DNA of 64,000 nucleotides from Cupriavidus taiwanensis (GCF_900250115.1 NZ_LT984803.1:1391583-1455582), one strand, 5' to 3'; positions 25,764-37,412 are shown, numbered from the stretch's first letter. The notes: a model not told the origin generated them from the letters alone. Numbers and translations are program-made.

Positions 25764-28700
25764 ATGGACCATTCCCGCTTCAACCTGTCGCGCTGGGCGC
25801 TCGAGCACCAGCCGCTGACCCGCTACCTGCTGGTGGTGCTGCTGCTCGGCGGCCTGCTGGCTTTCTTCCAGCTCGGCCAGGACGAGGACCCGCCGTTCAC
25901 CTTCCGCGTGATGGTGGTGCAGGCGTTCTGGCCCGGCGCCACCGCCGAGCAGATCGCGGTCCAGGTCACCGACAAGATCGAGCGCCAGCTGCAGGAAGTG
26001 CCCTATGCGGACAAGATCCGCAGCTTCTCCAAGCCCGGCGAGACCACGGTGATCTTCCAGCTCAAGGACACCTCGCCCGCCAGGGAGACCGCGCAGGTCT
26101 GGTACACCGTGCGCAAGAAGATCGGCGACATCCAGCAGACCTTGCCCGCCGGCGTGCGCGGGCCGTTCTTCAACGACGAGTTCGGCGACGTCTACGGCAC
26201 CATCTACGCGCTCTCGGCCGATGGCTTCAATTACAAGGAGCTGCGTGAATATGCCGACCTGGTGCGCCAGGAACTGCTGCGGGTGCCGTCGGTGGCCAAG
26301 GTGTCGCTGATCGGGCTGCAGGACGAGAAGGTCTACATCGAATTCAACCAGGCGCGCTTTGCCCAGCTGGGGCTGGACATCAATGCCATCGCCGACCAGA
26401 TCTCGCAGCAGAACAACCTCACCGGCAGCGGCGTGCTGGTAACCCCGAGCGACAACCTGCAGGTGCGCCTGTCGGGCCAGTTCGCCAGCGTGGCAGACCT
26501 GGAGAACCTGGTGCTGCGCGGGCCCAACGGCATCGCCAACATCCGCCTGGGCGACATCGCCCAGGTCTACCGCGGCTATGTCGACCCTACCCAGCAGCGC
26601 ATGCGCTTCAACGGCAAGGACGTGATCGGGCTGGGCATCTCGATGCAGAAGGGCGGCGACATCATCGAGCTGGGCAAGAACCTGCGCAGCGCCTTCGAGC
26701 GGCTGCGCGGCCAGTTGCCGGTGGGTATCGAGATGGACCAGGTGCAGGACCAGCCCGAGGCGGTGCAGCGCTCGGTCGGCGAGTTCGTGCGGGTGCTGAT
26801 CGAGGCGGTGGTGATCGTGCTGGCGGTGAGCTTTGTCTCGCTGGGCCTGCACACGCGGCCGCTGCGGCTCGACGTGCGCCCCGGGCTGGTGGTGGCGCTG
26901 ACCATCCCGCTGGTGCTGGCGGTGACGTTCCTGTTCATGAACATCTTCGGCATCGGCCTGCACAAGATCTCGCTGGGTGCGCTGATCGTGGCGCTGGGAC
27001 TGCTGGTCGACGACGCCATCATCGCGGTCGAGATGATGGTGCGCAAGCTGGAAGAGGGCTTCTCCAAGATGGAGGCCGCCACCTTCGCCTATACCTCGAC
27101 CGCGATGCCGATGCTGACCGGCACGCTGATCACCGCGGCCGGCTTCCTGCCGGTGGGGCTGGCACGTTCGACAGTGGGCGAGTACACCTTCGCCATCTTC
27201 GCGGTGACGGCGCTGGCGCTGGTGCTGTCGTGGCTGGCGGCGGTCTACTTCACGCCCTACCTGGGCTACCTGCTGCTCAAGACCCGCGGCCGGGGCGCGG
27301 GCGAGGCCCACGAGGTCTTCGACACGCCGTTCTACGCGCGCTTCCGCCGGCTGGTGGACTGGTGCGTCAGCTGGCGCAAGCTGGTGATCGCGATCACGCT
27401 GGTGGCGTTCGCGCTGGGCCTCTACGCCTTCAAGTTCGTCGAGAAGCAGTTCTTTCCGGATTCGAGCCGCCCGGAGCTGATGGTGGAGCTGTGGATGCCG
27501 GAGGGCACCAGCTTTGCCCAGATGGAAACCGAAGCCAAGCGCTTCGAGCAACGGATCGGCAAGGACAAGGAGGTCGCCAGCCTGACCACCTTCGTCGGCA
27601 CCGGCGCGCCGCGCTTCTACCTGCCGCTGGACCAGATCTTCCCGCAGACCAACGTGGCGCAGGTAATCGTGATGCCGGCCAGCACCGAAGTGCGCGACGC
27701 GCTGCGCCGCCGCATCATCAAGCTGCTCGACGCCGAGTTCCCGTACCTGCGCGGCCGCGTCAAGCTGCTGCCCAACGGGCCGCCGGTGGCCTATCCGGTG
27801 CAGTTCCGCGTAATCGGGCCGGATGCCGCCGGCGTGCGCCGGCTGGCCGACCAGGTCAAGGCCGAGATGCGCGCCAATCCCAACACCGTCGGCGTCAACG
27901 ACAACTGGAACGAGAACGTCAAGATGCTGCGCCTGGAGATCGACCAGGACAAGGCGCGCGCGCTCGGCGTGACCACCCAGGCCATCGCCCGCGTCACGCA
28001 GACGGTGCTGAGCGGCGTGCCGGTGGGGCAGTACCGCGACGGCGACAAGCTGATCGACATCCTGATGCGCACCCCGCGCAATGAGCGCGACGCGATTTCG
28101 GACCTGAACAATATGCTGGTGCCGACCAGCAGCGGGCGCATGGTGCCGCTGACGCAGGTGGCGCGCGTGGCGCTGCGCTCCGAGCCCGGCGTGGTCTGGC
28201 GCGAGAACCGCGACTTCGGCGTGACCGTGCAGGCCGACGTGGTCGACGGCATCCAGGGTCCGACCGTCACCGCGCAGATCAATCCGAAACTCGATGCGCT
28301 GCGCACGCAATTGCCGCCGGGCTACCGCATCACCGTGGCCGGCGCGGAAGAAGAGAGCGGCAAGGCCGGGGCCTCGATCGCGGCGCAGCTGCCGTTGTGC
28401 ATCTTCATCATCTTCACGCTGCTGATGCTGCAGCTCCACAGCTTCTCGCGCGCGGCCATGGTGTTCCTGACCGGTCCGCTCGGGCTGATCGGCGCCGCCG
28501 CCACACTGTTGCTGCTGCGCGCGCCGATGGGTTTCGTGGCGCAGCTCGGCATCACCGCGCTGCTGGGCATGATCATCCGTAACTCGGTAATTCTGGTCGA
28601 CCAGATCGAGCAGGACATCCGCGCCGGCGTGCCGCAATGGACCGCCATCGTCGAAGCCGCGGTGCGCCGCTTCCGCCCGATCATCCTGACCGCCGCCGCG

Positions 28701-28877
28701 GCGGTGCTGGCGATGATCCCGCTGTCACGCTCGATGTTCTGGGGGCCGATGGCGGTGGCCATCATGGGCGGGCTGATCATCGCCACGGTGCTGACGCTGC
28801 TGTTCCTGCCGGCGCTGTACGCGGCATGGTTCCGCGTGCGGCGGCCCGAAGACGGGCCGGGCGCCGTGGCCGTGTGA
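25764..28877 (+). CDS. RND efflux transporter permease
   Basis: A 1037-residue proton-driven pump of the AcrB/HAE-type superfamily, with the expected length and duplicated twelve-helix layout. Helix 1 is LTRYLLVVLLLGGLLAFF, and the porter domain follows. The helix-4 proton-relay region is ALIVALGLLVDDAIIAVEMM, with the conserved Asp pair. The second half mirrors this (IIFTLLMLQLHSF, LGITALLGMIIRNSVILVDQ). The early motif DEDPPFTFRVMVVQAFWPG is of the type seen in uncharacterised multidrug/solvent pumps. No outer-membrane factor gene follows, so a shared TolC-like channel is inferred. Confidence 0.95.
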   Translation: MDHSRFNLSRWALEHQPLTRYLLVVLLLGGLLAFFQLGQDEDPPFTFRVMVVQAFWPGATAEQIAVQVTDKIERQLQEVPYADKIRSFSKPGETTVIFQLKDTSPARETAQVWYTVRKKIGDIQQTLPAGVRGPFFNDEFGDVYGTIYALSADGFNYKELREYADLVRQELLRVPSVAKVSLIGLQDEKVYIEFNQARFAQLGLDINAIADQISQQNNLTGSGVLVTPSDNLQVRLSGQFASVADLENLVLRGPNGIANIRLGDIAQVYRGYVDPTQQRMRFNGKDVIGLGISMQKGGDIIELGKNLRSAFERLRGQLPVGIEMDQVQDQPEAVQRSVGEFVRVLIEAVVIVLAVSFVSLGLHTRPLRLDVRPGLVVALTIPLVLAVTFLFMNIFGIGLHKISLGALIVALGLLVDDAIIAVEMMVRKLEEGFSKMEAATFAYTSTAMPMLTGTLITAAGFLPVGLARSTVGEYTFAIFAVTALALVLSWLAAVYFTPYLGYLLLKTRGRGAGEAHEVFDTPFYARFRRLVDWCVSWRKLVIAITLVAFALGLYAFKFVEKQFFPDSSRPELMVELWMPEGTSFAQMETEAKRFEQRIGKDKEVASLTTFVGTGAPRFYLPLDQIFPQTNVAQVIVMPASTEVRDALRRRIIKLLDAEFPYLRGRVKLLPNGPPVAYPVQFRVIGPDAAGVRRLADQVKAEMRANPNTVGVNDNWNENVKMLRLEIDQDKARALGVTTQAIARVTQTVLSGVPVGQYRDGDKLIDILMRTPRNERDAISDLNNMLVPTSSGRMVPLTQVARVALRSEPGVVWRENRDFGVTVQADVVDGIQGPTVTAQINPKLDALRTQLPPGYRITVAGAEEESGKAGASIAAQLPLCIFIIFTLLMLQLHSFSRAAMVFLTGPLGLIGAAATLLLLRAPMGFVAQLGITALLGMIIRNSVILVDQIEQDIRAGVPQWTAIVEAAVRRFRPIILTAAAAVLAMIPLSRSMFWGPMAVAIMGGLIIATVLTLLFLPALYAAWFRVRRPEDGPGAVAV

Positions 28878-28918
28878 CGGCCGGCGCCAGGGTCCCGCGC
28901 CACTGCGCCAGGCTGCGC

Positions 28919-29362
28919 CTAGTTGCAGATCGTGCCGGGAACAGGCTTGCCCGAGGCGGTCAGTCCCTGGCAGGCATCGCCGCTGGCCAGGCTGGTGTCC
29001 GACGCCGACGCCGGCGACAGCTTCAGCTTGCCGGCCACGGTGCAACATCCGCGCGGCGGTGGCGGGTTGGGGCTGCGCTTGACGGTGGTGCCGGTCAGGG
29101 TGGTAGGGGTGCCCGGGGTTACCGAAGTGGTTGGGACCGGAGTCACCTCCGCCGCCGAGCCGGCGGCGGCTGCTGCGGCAGCGCCGGCCTTTGGCGGGCC
29201 GCCTGCTTCAGCCGACTCTTCCACTTCGGGATAGACGCATTGCCCCTGGTGGCAGATCCGCTCACCTTTGCACTGCATGTCGTACTGGCATCCGGCGGCG
29301 TGTGCGAGCGATGTCCAGCCAGCGGCCATCGACGCTGCCAACAGCAAGGCAGGGAATTTCAT
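28919..29362 (-). CDS. Secreted cysteine-rich hypothetical protein
   Basis: A 147-residue exported protein. Its signal peptide is MKFPALLLAASMAAGWTSLAHA. Next comes a compact Cys motif, CQYDMQCKGERICHQGQCV (four cysteines, C-x5-C-x6-C-x4-C), then an Ala/Thr/Pro-rich linker. A C-terminal segment has GCCTVAGKLKLSP and further Cys residues (GDACQG, GTICN). The first part resembles short EGF-like or dickkopf-like Cys clusters. Function is unknown. GGAGGG precedes ATG 29362. It is convergent with the RND gene. Confidence 0.78.
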   Translation of the reverse strand: MKFPALLLAASMAAGWTSLAHAAGCQYDMQCKGERICHQGQCVYPEVEESAEAGGPPKAGAAAAAAAGSAAEVTPVPTTSVTPGTPTTLTGTTVKRSPNPPPPRGCCTVAGKLKLSPASASDTSLASGDACQGLTASGKPVPGTICN

Positions 29363-29612
29363 ATGCCCTCCGATCAGGGCTGAGGTGATCATGCCGGGCC
29401 CTGCCTGCGCAGTGCGCACGGCGACCCCGACATCTTCAGCATAGATCGCCGCAAGGGTCCGCGAAAGGCGGCGCCCCTCAGGTGTTCTACCACCTGCGCC
29501 GCGCCGCGAACGCGGACGTCATCGCCCACACGCAGCCCATTGCCGCATGGCCGAGCGAAGTCGATCGAAATCCTTGGGGGGAAGGTTGTCAGCCCGCCAC
29601 TTGGAAGGCGGG

Positions 29613-29699
29613 TGGTGCGAGGGAGGGGACTCGAACCCCTACACCATTGCTGGCGTCAGGACCTAAACCTGGTGCGTCTACCAATTTCGCCACCCTCGC
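29613..29699 (-). tRNA. tRNA-Leu (anticodon TAG)
   Basis: An 87-base class II tRNA on the minus strand. The acceptor stem GCGAGGG/CCCTCGC is perfect, with A and encoded CCA at the 3' end. The D arm has GGTGGCGAAATTGGTAGACG. The anticodon loop is TTTAGGT with TAG at positions 34-36, a long variable arm follows, and the T loop is GGTTCGAGTCC. It reads CUA and related Leu codons. Behind its 3' end lies a CCCGCC/GGCGGG hairpin (29593-29613). Confidence 0.97.
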
Positions 29700-29757
29700 G
29701 GTCCTAGCGGCGCTGCCCGGACGGGCGGCCGCGCTGCTCGTTGCAGGACAGGAAAGC

Positions 29758-29784
29758 AAAAAGGCGGCTGGAATTGCCCGCCTT
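29758..29784 (-). terminator. Possible intrinsic terminator upstream of tRNA-Leu
   Basis: On the minus strand AAGGCGG ... CCGCCTT is followed by TTT. It would stop transcription entering the tRNA-Leu gene from the right, but no minus-strand gene is seen directly upstream. The sequence from here to the vanZ-like start (29785-29969) shows only a possible TATATT box near 29933. Confidence 0.45.
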
Positions 29785-29969
29785 CGTCCGCTTTGTTGCC
29801 CACGGCACCGGCCGCCGCGACGTGGTGTCGGCAAGGCTTGTGCCCGCGGTGCAACGAGGCTGCGGATTGTAGCGCAAGGTGCGGGGGGAATCCAGCCCCG
29901 TGGCGACTGCGAGCCCTGGCTGTCCGGTGCAGCTATATTGTCGGCTTTTCCAGACCATCGTCCCCACCC

Positions 29970-30338
29970 ATGATTGCCGTTCCGACCCTGACCCCGCTGC
30001 GCTGGCGCCTGCTGTTCTGGGCCTGCGCCGCCGCCATGCTGGTGCTGTCGCTGATGCCGCCGACGCAGCCGCTGCCGACCACCGGCTGGGACAAGGCCAA
30101 CCACGCGCTCGGGTTTGCGCTGCTGGGCGTGCTGGGCGCGCGTGCCTACGCTGCGCGCGGCTGGCCGCTGTGGCTGGGGCTGGTCGCGTATGGCGGCGTG
30201 ATCGAGCTGCTGCAGGGGCAGACCGGCTACCGCGAGGCCGACTGGCTCGACCTGCTCGCCGACACCGTCGGCGTGGCCGCGGCCATGGCGCTGCTCTGGC
30301 TGGCGCGCCGGCTCAGCGCTCCTCGGCTTCGAGCGTGA
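29970..30338 (+). CDS. VanZ-like membrane protein
   Basis: A 122-residue small membrane protein with about four hydrophobic helices. The VanZ-like signature is split between GWDKANHALGFALLGVL and VIELLQGQTGYREADWLDLLADTVG. VanZ is known for teicoplanin tolerance in Gram-positives; in proteobacteria the role is unknown. ATG 29970 gives MIAVPTLTPLRWRLLF. Its 3' end overlaps the convergent rlmJ gene by 26 bases. Confidence 0.85.
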   Translation: MIAVPTLTPLRWRLLFWACAAAMLVLSLMPPTQPLPTTGWDKANHALGFALLGVLGARAYAARGWPLWLGLVAYGGVIELLQGQTGYREADWLDLLADTVGVAAAMALLWLARRLSAPRLRA

Positions 30339-31170
30339 ACCCTGCGCCGTCGTCCTGCCCGAGCAGGTCGACCAGCACGGGCATGGCCTGCCGCAGCGAC
30401 TCCTGCAGCCGCCACGGCGGATTGACGATGAACATGCCGCTGCCGTGCAGGCCCAGCCCGCCCTCGACCGGGCGCTTCACCGTCAGGGTCACATGCAGCC
30501 AGCTCTTGAGCGGCAGGCCCTGCAGCTGCACCGGCAGCTGCACCGCTTCGCGCCGCTGCACCTGCGGGTACCAGACCGCGTAGACGCCGGTGGCAAAGCG
30601 CTCCAGCCCGTCGCGCACGGTCTGCACGGTGCGCGCGTAGTCCTGCTTGTCTTCGTACGAAGGATCGACCAGCACCAGCGCGCGCCGCGGCGGCGGGGGC
30701 AGGATGGCCTTGATGCCGCCGAAGCCGTCGCCGTCGTACAGCATCACGCGGCGCCCGGCGCCGCGGAAGTTATCGCGCAGGACCTGGATCTCGGTGCTGT
30801 GCAGCTCGAACAGGCGCAAGCGGTCGTGCTCGCGCAGCATCTGCCAGGCCAGCCACGGCGAGCCCGGGTAGTGGCGCAGGTTGCCATCCGGGTTGAGCGC
30901 GCGCACCTGGTCCAGGTATTCGTCCAGCATCGGGGGCAGCTGGGTGCCGCTGGCGGCGGCGCGCCACAGCGGCGCGATGCCGGTTTCGAACTCGGCCTTC
31001 TTCTGCGCGTAGGCGTGGTCCAGCGCATAGAGGCCGGCGCCGGCGTGGGTGTCGATGTACCAGAACGCCTTGTCCTTCTGCGCCAGGTGCTCGAGCAGTT
31101 GCACCACGACGGCGTGCTTGAGGACATCGGCGTGATTGCCGGCATGGAAGGCGTGACGATAGCTGAGCAT
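30313..31170 (-). CDS. rlmJ: 23S rRNA (adenine2030-N6)-methyltransferase RlmJ
   Basis: A 285-residue SAM-dependent enzyme methylating A2030 of 23S rRNA. The N-terminus [20 protein letters not shown] is the strongest family marker. The SAM site region is [13 protein letters not shown]. The catalytic block is [13 protein letters not shown], i.e. the DPPY-like N6-adenine motif in its RlmJ form. ATG 31170 is chosen over 31197 because the family starts at [12 protein letters not shown]. It is divergent from mnmC. Confidence 0.94.
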   Translation of the reverse strand: MLSYRHAFHAGNHADVLKHAVVVQLLEHLAQKDKAFWYIDTHAGAGLYALDHAYAQKKAEFETGIAPLWRAAASGTQLPPMLDEYLDQVRALNPDGNLRHYPGSPWLAWQMLREHDRLRLFELHSTEIQVLRDNFRGAGRRVMLYDGDGFGGIKAILPPPPRRALVLVDPSYEDKQDYARTVQTVRDGLERFATGVYAVWYPQVQRREAVQLPVQLQGLPLKSWLHVTLTVKRPVEGGLGLHGSGMFIVNPPWRLQESLRQAMPVLVDLLGQDDGAGFTLEAEER

Positions 31171-31318
31171 GTGGAGCAGGGCGCCCTGGCGGCGCAAGAT
31201 CGGAGGCGGACGGCGAGGCGGTCCGCGGCAAGGCCGCTATGCTACCATCCGGCGCGAGTCGCCCCCTCCACGCCCCGCTGGTTCGCCTGGGGCATTCTGC
31301 TTCCGAGTTTCCTGTCCC

Positions 31319-33292
31319 ATGCCGCGCGCACTAGAGCCCGCCGAGCCGATCCTGTCGGCCCAGGGCACCCCCTATTCGCCCCGCTACGACGACGTCTACC
31401 ACAGCACCGAAGGCGGCCTGGCGCAGGCCGCCCATGTCTTCCTCGGCGGCAATGGCCTGCCGGGGGCGTGGGGCGGGCAACGGCAGTTCGTCATCGTCGA
31501 GACCGGCTTCGGCCAGGGGCTGAATTTCCTGGCGACCTGGCAGGCGTGGCGCGACGATCCACAGCGCTGCGGCACGCTGCATTTCGTCTCGATCGAAAAA
31601 CATCCGTTCACGCGCGCGGGGCTGGCGCAACTGCATGCCAGCCTGGACGGGCTGCAGCTGCTGGCGCAGGCGCTGCAGGCGCAATGGCCGCTGGCACTGC
31701 CGGGCCTGCACCGGCTCGCGTTCGAGCAGGGCCGCGTGGTGCTGACGCTGGCGCTGGGCGATGCCGAGGCGATGCTGCCGCGGCTGGCCGCCGGGGCCGA
31801 TGCATTCTACCTGGACGGCTTCTCGCCGGCGCGCAATGCCGAGATGTGGTCGGCGCCGGTGTTGCGCGGCCTGGCGCGGCTGGCGCGTCCCGGCGCGACG
31901 CTGGCGACGTATACCGCCGCGGGTTTTGTGCGGCGGGGGTTGAAGGAAGTCGGCTTCGAGGTCGACAAGGCGCCCGGCTTTGGCGGCAAGCGCGACATGA
32001 CGGTCGCGCGCTTTCGCCCGCAATGGAAATCGCGCCGGCACGCGCCGCCGTTGCCGGGCCAATGGCCCGAGCGCCATGCCATCGTGATCGGCGCCGGACT
32101 GGCGGGTTGCGCCGTGACCGAGCGGCTGGCCGCGCGCGGCTGGCGCGTGACCCTGTTCGACGCCCACGCAGGTCCGGCGCGGCAGACCTCGGCGCATCGC
32201 GCCGCGGCCATGCATGCGCACGTGTCGGCCGACGACAGCCTGCTGTCGCGGCTGTCGCGTGCCGGCAACCAGTACGCCTTGCGCGCCTGGGCGGCGTTGG
32301 CCGAGGCCGGGCATCCGGTCGGCTGGCACGGCTGCGGCGTGCTGCAGATCGGCGCGGACGAGGCCGAAGGCGAGGCACAGCGCGCCGCGCTGGACGCCAT
32401 GGGCCTGCCGCAGGAGTTCGTGCGCTGGATCAGCGCCGCCGAGGCGGCCGCGGCGCATCACGCCCGGGTGCCGCGCGGCGGCCTGTGGTTTTCGCAAGGC
32501 GGATGGGTCGCGCCGCCGGACATCTGCGCGGCGCAGCTTGCGCGTGCCGGCCAGGCGGTGACGGCGCGCTTCGGCTGCCGGGTTGGCGCAATCGCGCGCG
32601 TCGACGGGCAATGGCGGGCGCTCGCGCAGGACGGGGCGGTGCTGGCGGCGGCGCCGGTGCTGGTGTTGGCCAACGCACACGAGGCGCAGCAACTGCTGCC
32701 GCAGCAACACTGGACCCTGCGGCGCGTGCGCGGGCAGCTGACCACGCTGGCATCCGCGCAGGTCGATGCACTCGGTGGCTGGCCCGACTGCGTGGTGACC
32801 GGTGCCGGCTACCTGCTGCCGCGTGCCGCCGACGGCAGCGGCCGTGTCGGCTCGAGCTATGACGACGACAATGGCCCGCTGGTGGCGCAGCCGGCGGTCC
32901 ACGCGGCCAACCTGGCCCGGCTGGCGGGGCTGCTGCCGGACCAGGCCGACGCCGTGGCCGCGATCGACCCTGCCGACGTGTCGGGCTATGTCGGCGTGCG
33001 CACGGTCACGCACAACCGGTTGCCGCTGATCGGGCAAGTGCCCGACGAGGCCGCCGCGGTGGCGCAGGCCGCGTCGCTGCGCGGCGCGCACCTGCGCGAC
33101 CTGCCGCGCCTGCCCGGGCTGTATGCTGCGCTTGCCTATGCCTCGCGCGGCCTCACCTGGGCCGCTCTGGGTGCGGAACTGCTGGCCAGCCAGATCGAGG
33201 GCGAGCCGCTGCCGCTGGAGTCGGACCTGGCCGATGCGGTGGATCCGGCACGCCTGCTGCTGCGTGCGCTGCGCCATGGGCTGGCGGCGTAG
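31319..33292 (+). CDS. mnmC: MnmC, bifunctional tRNA mnm5s2U biosynthesis protein
   Basis: A 657-residue fusion that finishes 5-methylaminomethyl-2-thiouridine at tRNA position 34. The N-terminal methyltransferase domain (about 1-245) has the SAM motif [17 protein letters not shown] and [17 protein letters not shown]. The C-terminal FAD oxidoreductase (from about 260) starts with [19 protein letters not shown] and ends with [16 protein letters not shown]. Both halves look complete. ATG 31319 begins [12 protein letters not shown]. It is followed by a 230-base gap before tig with no gene. Confidence 0.93.
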   Translation: MPRALEPAEPILSAQGTPYSPRYDDVYHSTEGGLAQAAHVFLGGNGLPGAWGGQRQFVIVETGFGQGLNFLATWQAWRDDPQRCGTLHFVSIEKHPFTRAGLAQLHASLDGLQLLAQALQAQWPLALPGLHRLAFEQGRVVLTLALGDAEAMLPRLAAGADAFYLDGFSPARNAEMWSAPVLRGLARLARPGATLATYTAAGFVRRGLKEVGFEVDKAPGFGGKRDMTVARFRPQWKSRRHAPPLPGQWPERHAIVIGAGLAGCAVTERLAARGWRVTLFDAHAGPARQTSAHRAAAMHAHVSADDSLLSRLSRAGNQYALRAWAALAEAGHPVGWHGCGVLQIGADEAEGEAQRAALDAMGLPQEFVRWISAAEAAAAHHARVPRGGLWFSQGGWVAPPDICAAQLARAGQAVTARFGCRVGAIARVDGQWRALAQDGAVLAAAPVLVLANAHEAQQLLPQQHWTLRRVRGQLTTLASAQVDALGGWPDCVVTGAGYLLPRAADGSGRVGSSYDDDNGPLVAQPAVHAANLARLAGLLPDQADAVAAIDPADVSGYVGVRTVTHNRLPLIGQVPDEAAAVAQAASLRGAHLRDLPRLPGLYAALAYASRGLTWAALGAELLASQIEGEPLPLESDLADAVDPARLLLRALRHGLAA

Positions 33293-33522
33293 CGCGGCGC
33301 CGCGGGGCCGGAGGGTTGCGGCGCGTTCCGGGCAAAATCTGCCGGAAGCGAATCAAAACCGTGCGATAATCCCCGTTTTCCGTTTGCGCGGAGCTTTCCG
33401 TTCGCCGGTGCGCTGCCCTGGCCGTCCTGTGGTGACGGCGCCGTGGCGGTAAAGCGGGCGGTACGCGTACAAGACGGCAGCACCTACGAACACAACTACA
33501 TTTCTGGATTGGATCTACGACC

Positions 33523-34878
33523 ATGTCGAACGTGATTGAGAACCTCGGCAAGCTGGACCGCAAGGTGACCCTGGCCATCCCCAAGGCCGAAGTGGAAAAG
33601 GAAAAGCAGGAGCGCCTGGTTCGCCTGTCGAAGACCGTGAAGATGTCGGGCTTCCGTCCGGGCAAGGTGCCGATGAAGATGGTCGAGAAGCAGTACGGCC
33701 AGCAGGTCGAGTTCGAAGTGCGCTTCGACAAGGCCGCGCGCAAGTTCTTCGACATCACCAAGGAACAGGACGTCAAGGTTGCCGGCCAGCCCAAGTTCGA
33801 GATCAAGAACGAAGGCGTGGGCGAGGATGAAGTGGCGTTCGACGCCACCTTCGAGGTGTACCCCGAAGTGACCATCGGCGACCTGTCGGCGGCCGAAGTC
33901 ACCCGAACCGGCACCGAGATCACCGACGCCGAAGTCGACAAGACCATCGACATCCTGCGCAAGCAGCGCGTGCACTACCATGCCCGCGGCGAAGCCGGCG
34001 AGCATGGCGACGGCGGTGCCGACGTCACCGCGCAGAACGGCGACCGCGTGACCGTGGACTTCGTCGGCAAGATCGACGGCGAAGAGTTCGCCGGCGGCAA
34101 GGCCGAGGACTTCCCGTTCGTGCTTGGCGAAGGCCGCATGCTGCCCGAATTCGAGCAGGCCACCCTGGGCCTGAAGGTCGGCGAAAGCAAGACCTTCCCG
34201 CTGGCTTTCCCGGCCGACTACCACGGCAAGGAAGTGGCCGGCAAGACCGCCGAGTTCACCGTGACCCTGAAGAAGGTCGAGTGGGCCCACCTGCCGGAAG
34301 TGAATGAAGCCTTCGCCAAGTCGCTGGGCATCGCCGACGGCAGCGTCGAGAAGATGCGCGCCGACATCCGCGAGAACCTGGAGCGCGAAGTGAAGCGCCG
34401 CACGCACGCCATGCTGAAGGACCAGGTCATGGAAGCGCTGCTGAAGGCGAGCGAGCTGGACGTGCCCAAGGCCCTGATCGAGCAGGACCAGGAGCGCCTG
34501 GTGGAAATGGCCCGTCGCGACCTGGAACAGCGTGGCATGCCCAACGCCAAGGACATGCCGATTCCGGCCGAGATGTTCGCGCAGCAAGCCGAGCGCCGCG
34601 TCAAGCTGGGCCTGATCCTGGCCGAGATCGTCAAGGCCAACGGCCTGGAAGCCAAGGCCGACCAGATCAAGGCCGAGATCGAGGACTTCGCCAAGAGCTA
34701 CGAGGACCCGAAGGAAGTCATGCGCTGGTACTACGGCGACCAGCAGCGCCTGGCCGAAATGGAAGCCTACGTGCTCGAAAACAACGTGGTAAATTTCGTG
34801 TGCGGCAAGGCCAAGGTCACCGACAAGAAGGTGTCCTTCGAGGAACTCACCGCCGAAGGCAACCAGCAGCAAGCCTGA
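33523..34878 (+). CDS. tig: Trigger factor (ribosome-associated chaperone/PPIase)
   Basis: A 451-residue trigger factor. The ribosome-binding N-domain has the signature [17 protein letters not shown] at about residues 44-60. The FKBP-type PPIase domain (about 165-250) includes [21 protein letters not shown] and [12 protein letters not shown]. The remaining C-domain is the helical arm region. It binds nascent chains at the tunnel exit. It is first in the tig-clpP-clpX-lon block. A GATAAT at 33365-33370 may be a -10 box, without an evident -35. Confidence 0.97.
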   Translation: MSNVIENLGKLDRKVTLAIPKAEVEKEKQERLVRLSKTVKMSGFRPGKVPMKMVEKQYGQQVEFEVRFDKAARKFFDITKEQDVKVAGQPKFEIKNEGVGEDEVAFDATFEVYPEVTIGDLSAAEVTRTGTEITDAEVDKTIDILRKQRVHYHARGEAGEHGDGGADVTAQNGDRVTVDFVGKIDGEEFAGGKAEDFPFVLGEGRMLPEFEQATLGLKVGESKTFPLAFPADYHGKEVAGKTAEFTVTLKKVEWAHLPEVNEAFAKSLGIADGSVEKMRADIRENLEREVKRRTHAMLKDQVMEALLKASELDVPKALIEQDQERLVEMARRDLEQRGMPNAKDMPIPAEMFAQQAERRVKLGLILAEIVKANGLEAKADQIKAEIEDFAKSYEDPKEVMRWYYGDQQRLAEMEAYVLENNVVNFVCGKAKVTDKKVSFEELTAEGNQQQA

Positions 34879-34896
34879 GGCCGGAAGTGACCGGCA

Positions 34897-34918
34897 GCCC
34901 CGCGCCACGGTGCGGGGC
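34897..34918 (+). promoter_or_regulatory. Hairpin between tig and clpP
   Basis: GCCCCGC/GCGGGGC forms a 7-bp stem with an 8-base loop and no T run after it. It could stabilise the tig message or weakly attenuate read-through into clpP. Confidence 0.5.
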
Positions 34919-34977
34919 AGGGACTTCCCGAGTTACCCGGATTGCCTTGCGATCCGACGAATCCATGGAGAACATGC

Positions 34978-35628
34978 ATGACCCGCAATGATTTGCTTGA
35001 CCGTCTCGCCACCACGCAGGCTTCGGCACTGGAAACCCAGGGCCTGGGGCTGGTGCCGATGGTCGTCGAGCAGTCCGGCCGGGGCGAGCGCGCCTATGAC
35101 ATCTACTCGCGCCTGCTGAAGGAGCGCGTGGTGTTCATGGTGGGCGAGGTCAACGACCAGACCGCCAACCTGGTGGTGGCACAGCTGCTGTTCCTGGAAA
35201 GCGAGAACCCCGACAAGGACGTGTCCCTGTACATCAACTCGCCGGGCGGTTCGGTGTCGGCGGGGCTGGCCATCTACGACACCATGCAGTTCATCAAGCC
35301 CGACGTGTCGACGCTGTGCATGGGCATGGCGGCCAGCATGGGCGCCTTCCTGCTGGCGGCGGGTGCCAAGGGCAAGCGTTCGGCGCTGCCCAACTCGCGC
35401 ATCATGATCCACCAGCCGCTGGGCGGCGCGCGCGGCCAGGCCTCGGACATCGAGATCCAGGCGCGCGAGATCCTGTACCTGCGCGAGCGGCTCAACACCA
35501 TCCTGTCGGAAGTGACGGGCCAGCCGGTAGAGAAGATTGCCCGCGACACCGATCGCGACAACTTCATGAGCGGCGACCAGGCGGTCGACTACGGCCTGAT
35601 CGACAAGGTACTGGCCCGCCGCGGCTGA
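34978..35628 (+). CDS. clpP: ATP-dependent Clp protease proteolytic subunit ClpP
   Basis: A 216-residue serine protease forming the Clp double-heptamer. The catalytic triad is Ser120 in GMAASMGAF, His145 in [10 protein letters not shown] and Asp194 in RDTDRDNF. The N-terminal 15-20 residues before [20 protein letters not shown] are probably a short propeptide. ATG 34978 with GGAG at 34967-34970 is used. clpX follows after a terminator, so the two genes are probably transcribed at least partly separately. Confidence 0.97.
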   Translation: MTRNDLLDRLATTQASALETQGLGLVPMVVEQSGRGERAYDIYSRLLKERVVFMVGEVNDQTANLVVAQLLFLESENPDKDVSLYINSPGGSVSAGLAIYDTMQFIKPDVSTLCMGMAASMGAFLLAAGAKGKRSALPNSRIMIHQPLGGARGQASDIEIQAREILYLRERLNTILSEVTGQPVEKIARDTDRDNFMSGDQAVDYGLIDKVLARRG

Positions 35629-35706
35629 TGCTGCGCGCCGCCGTGGCCTATGCGGCAACGGCGGCCGGCCATGCTGGCCGGGCCCAACTGGCGAAGGCTA
35701 CACCGG

Positions 35707-35731
35707 AACGAGGCCCCGTGCCTCGTTTTTT
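35707..35731 (+). terminator. Terminator after clpP
   Basis: AACGAGGC/GCCTCGTT with a five-base loop is followed by TTTTTT. It lies in the 252-base gap between clpP and clpX and would limit read-through. The rest of the gap should hold a clpX promoter, which I cannot place securely. Confidence 0.88.
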
Positions 35732-35880
35732 GCATCGGAACCCGGGCCACGGGGCCTTGGCCCCACAGCCGGGGGGAAGCGCCGGTGATGCCAATTGTTT
35801 TGGCGTATGATGCGTTTGAAGCGTATCGCCGAGGAGCCTGTCGCCCCGCGGTGTGCGCACTGCAAAAGTGACTGATTCCT

Positions 35881-37158
<1,278 letters not shown>

Positions 37159-37215
37159 CGCGAGGCCTGCCAGCGTGGCAAGTGGTCGGCACCATACCGG
37201 CAGCAGGCGGAACAG

Positions 37216-37247
37216 GCCGTTCGCGTAGAAGCGAGCGGCTTTTTTTG
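37216..37247 (+). terminator. Terminator after clpX
   Basis: GCCGTTCGC/GCGAGCGGC (one G-T pair), a six-base loop, then TTTTTTT. It separates clpX from lon. Confidence 0.9.
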
Positions 37248-37354
37248 TTTATTTCTACCGACGAGAGGGAGGAAACGCGGGTATGCTGTTTCAGAGGGGC
37301 CACCAAGTGCAGGTAGCGGCATCTGCCTGCCTTGATGAATCGATTGGCACGTAT

Positions 37355-37381
37355 CTTGTAATCGATTCGGGCGGCCCAATT
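37355..37381 (+). promoter_or_regulatory. Heat-shock (sigma-32-like) promoter of lon
   Basis: CTTGTAA (37355-37361) resembles the sigma-32 -35 box CTTGAAA. It is followed at an acceptable distance by GCCCAATT (about 37373-37380), close to the -10 consensus CCCCATNT. lon is a classic heat-shock gene, so this reading is favoured. An overlapping sigma-54-like match (TTGGCACG-N4-TTGTA at 37344-37360) has one mismatch in the -12 element. Confidence 0.55.
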
Positions 37382-37412
37382 TACGCCTTAAATGACTGAC
37401 TTGGGGAAAATG

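Noticed and set aside
25659..28637. 992-codon open frame antisense to the RND transporter
   Set aside because: It mirrors the transporter gene exactly and consists of His/Gln/Arg/Asp repeats; the transporter has all family motifs.
37344..37360. Sigma-54 promoter for lon
   Set aside because: TTGGCACG-N4-TTGTA has one mismatch in the critical GC of the -12 element, no activator gene is near, and the overlapping sigma-32-like boxes fit known lon control better. It is mentioned but not called.
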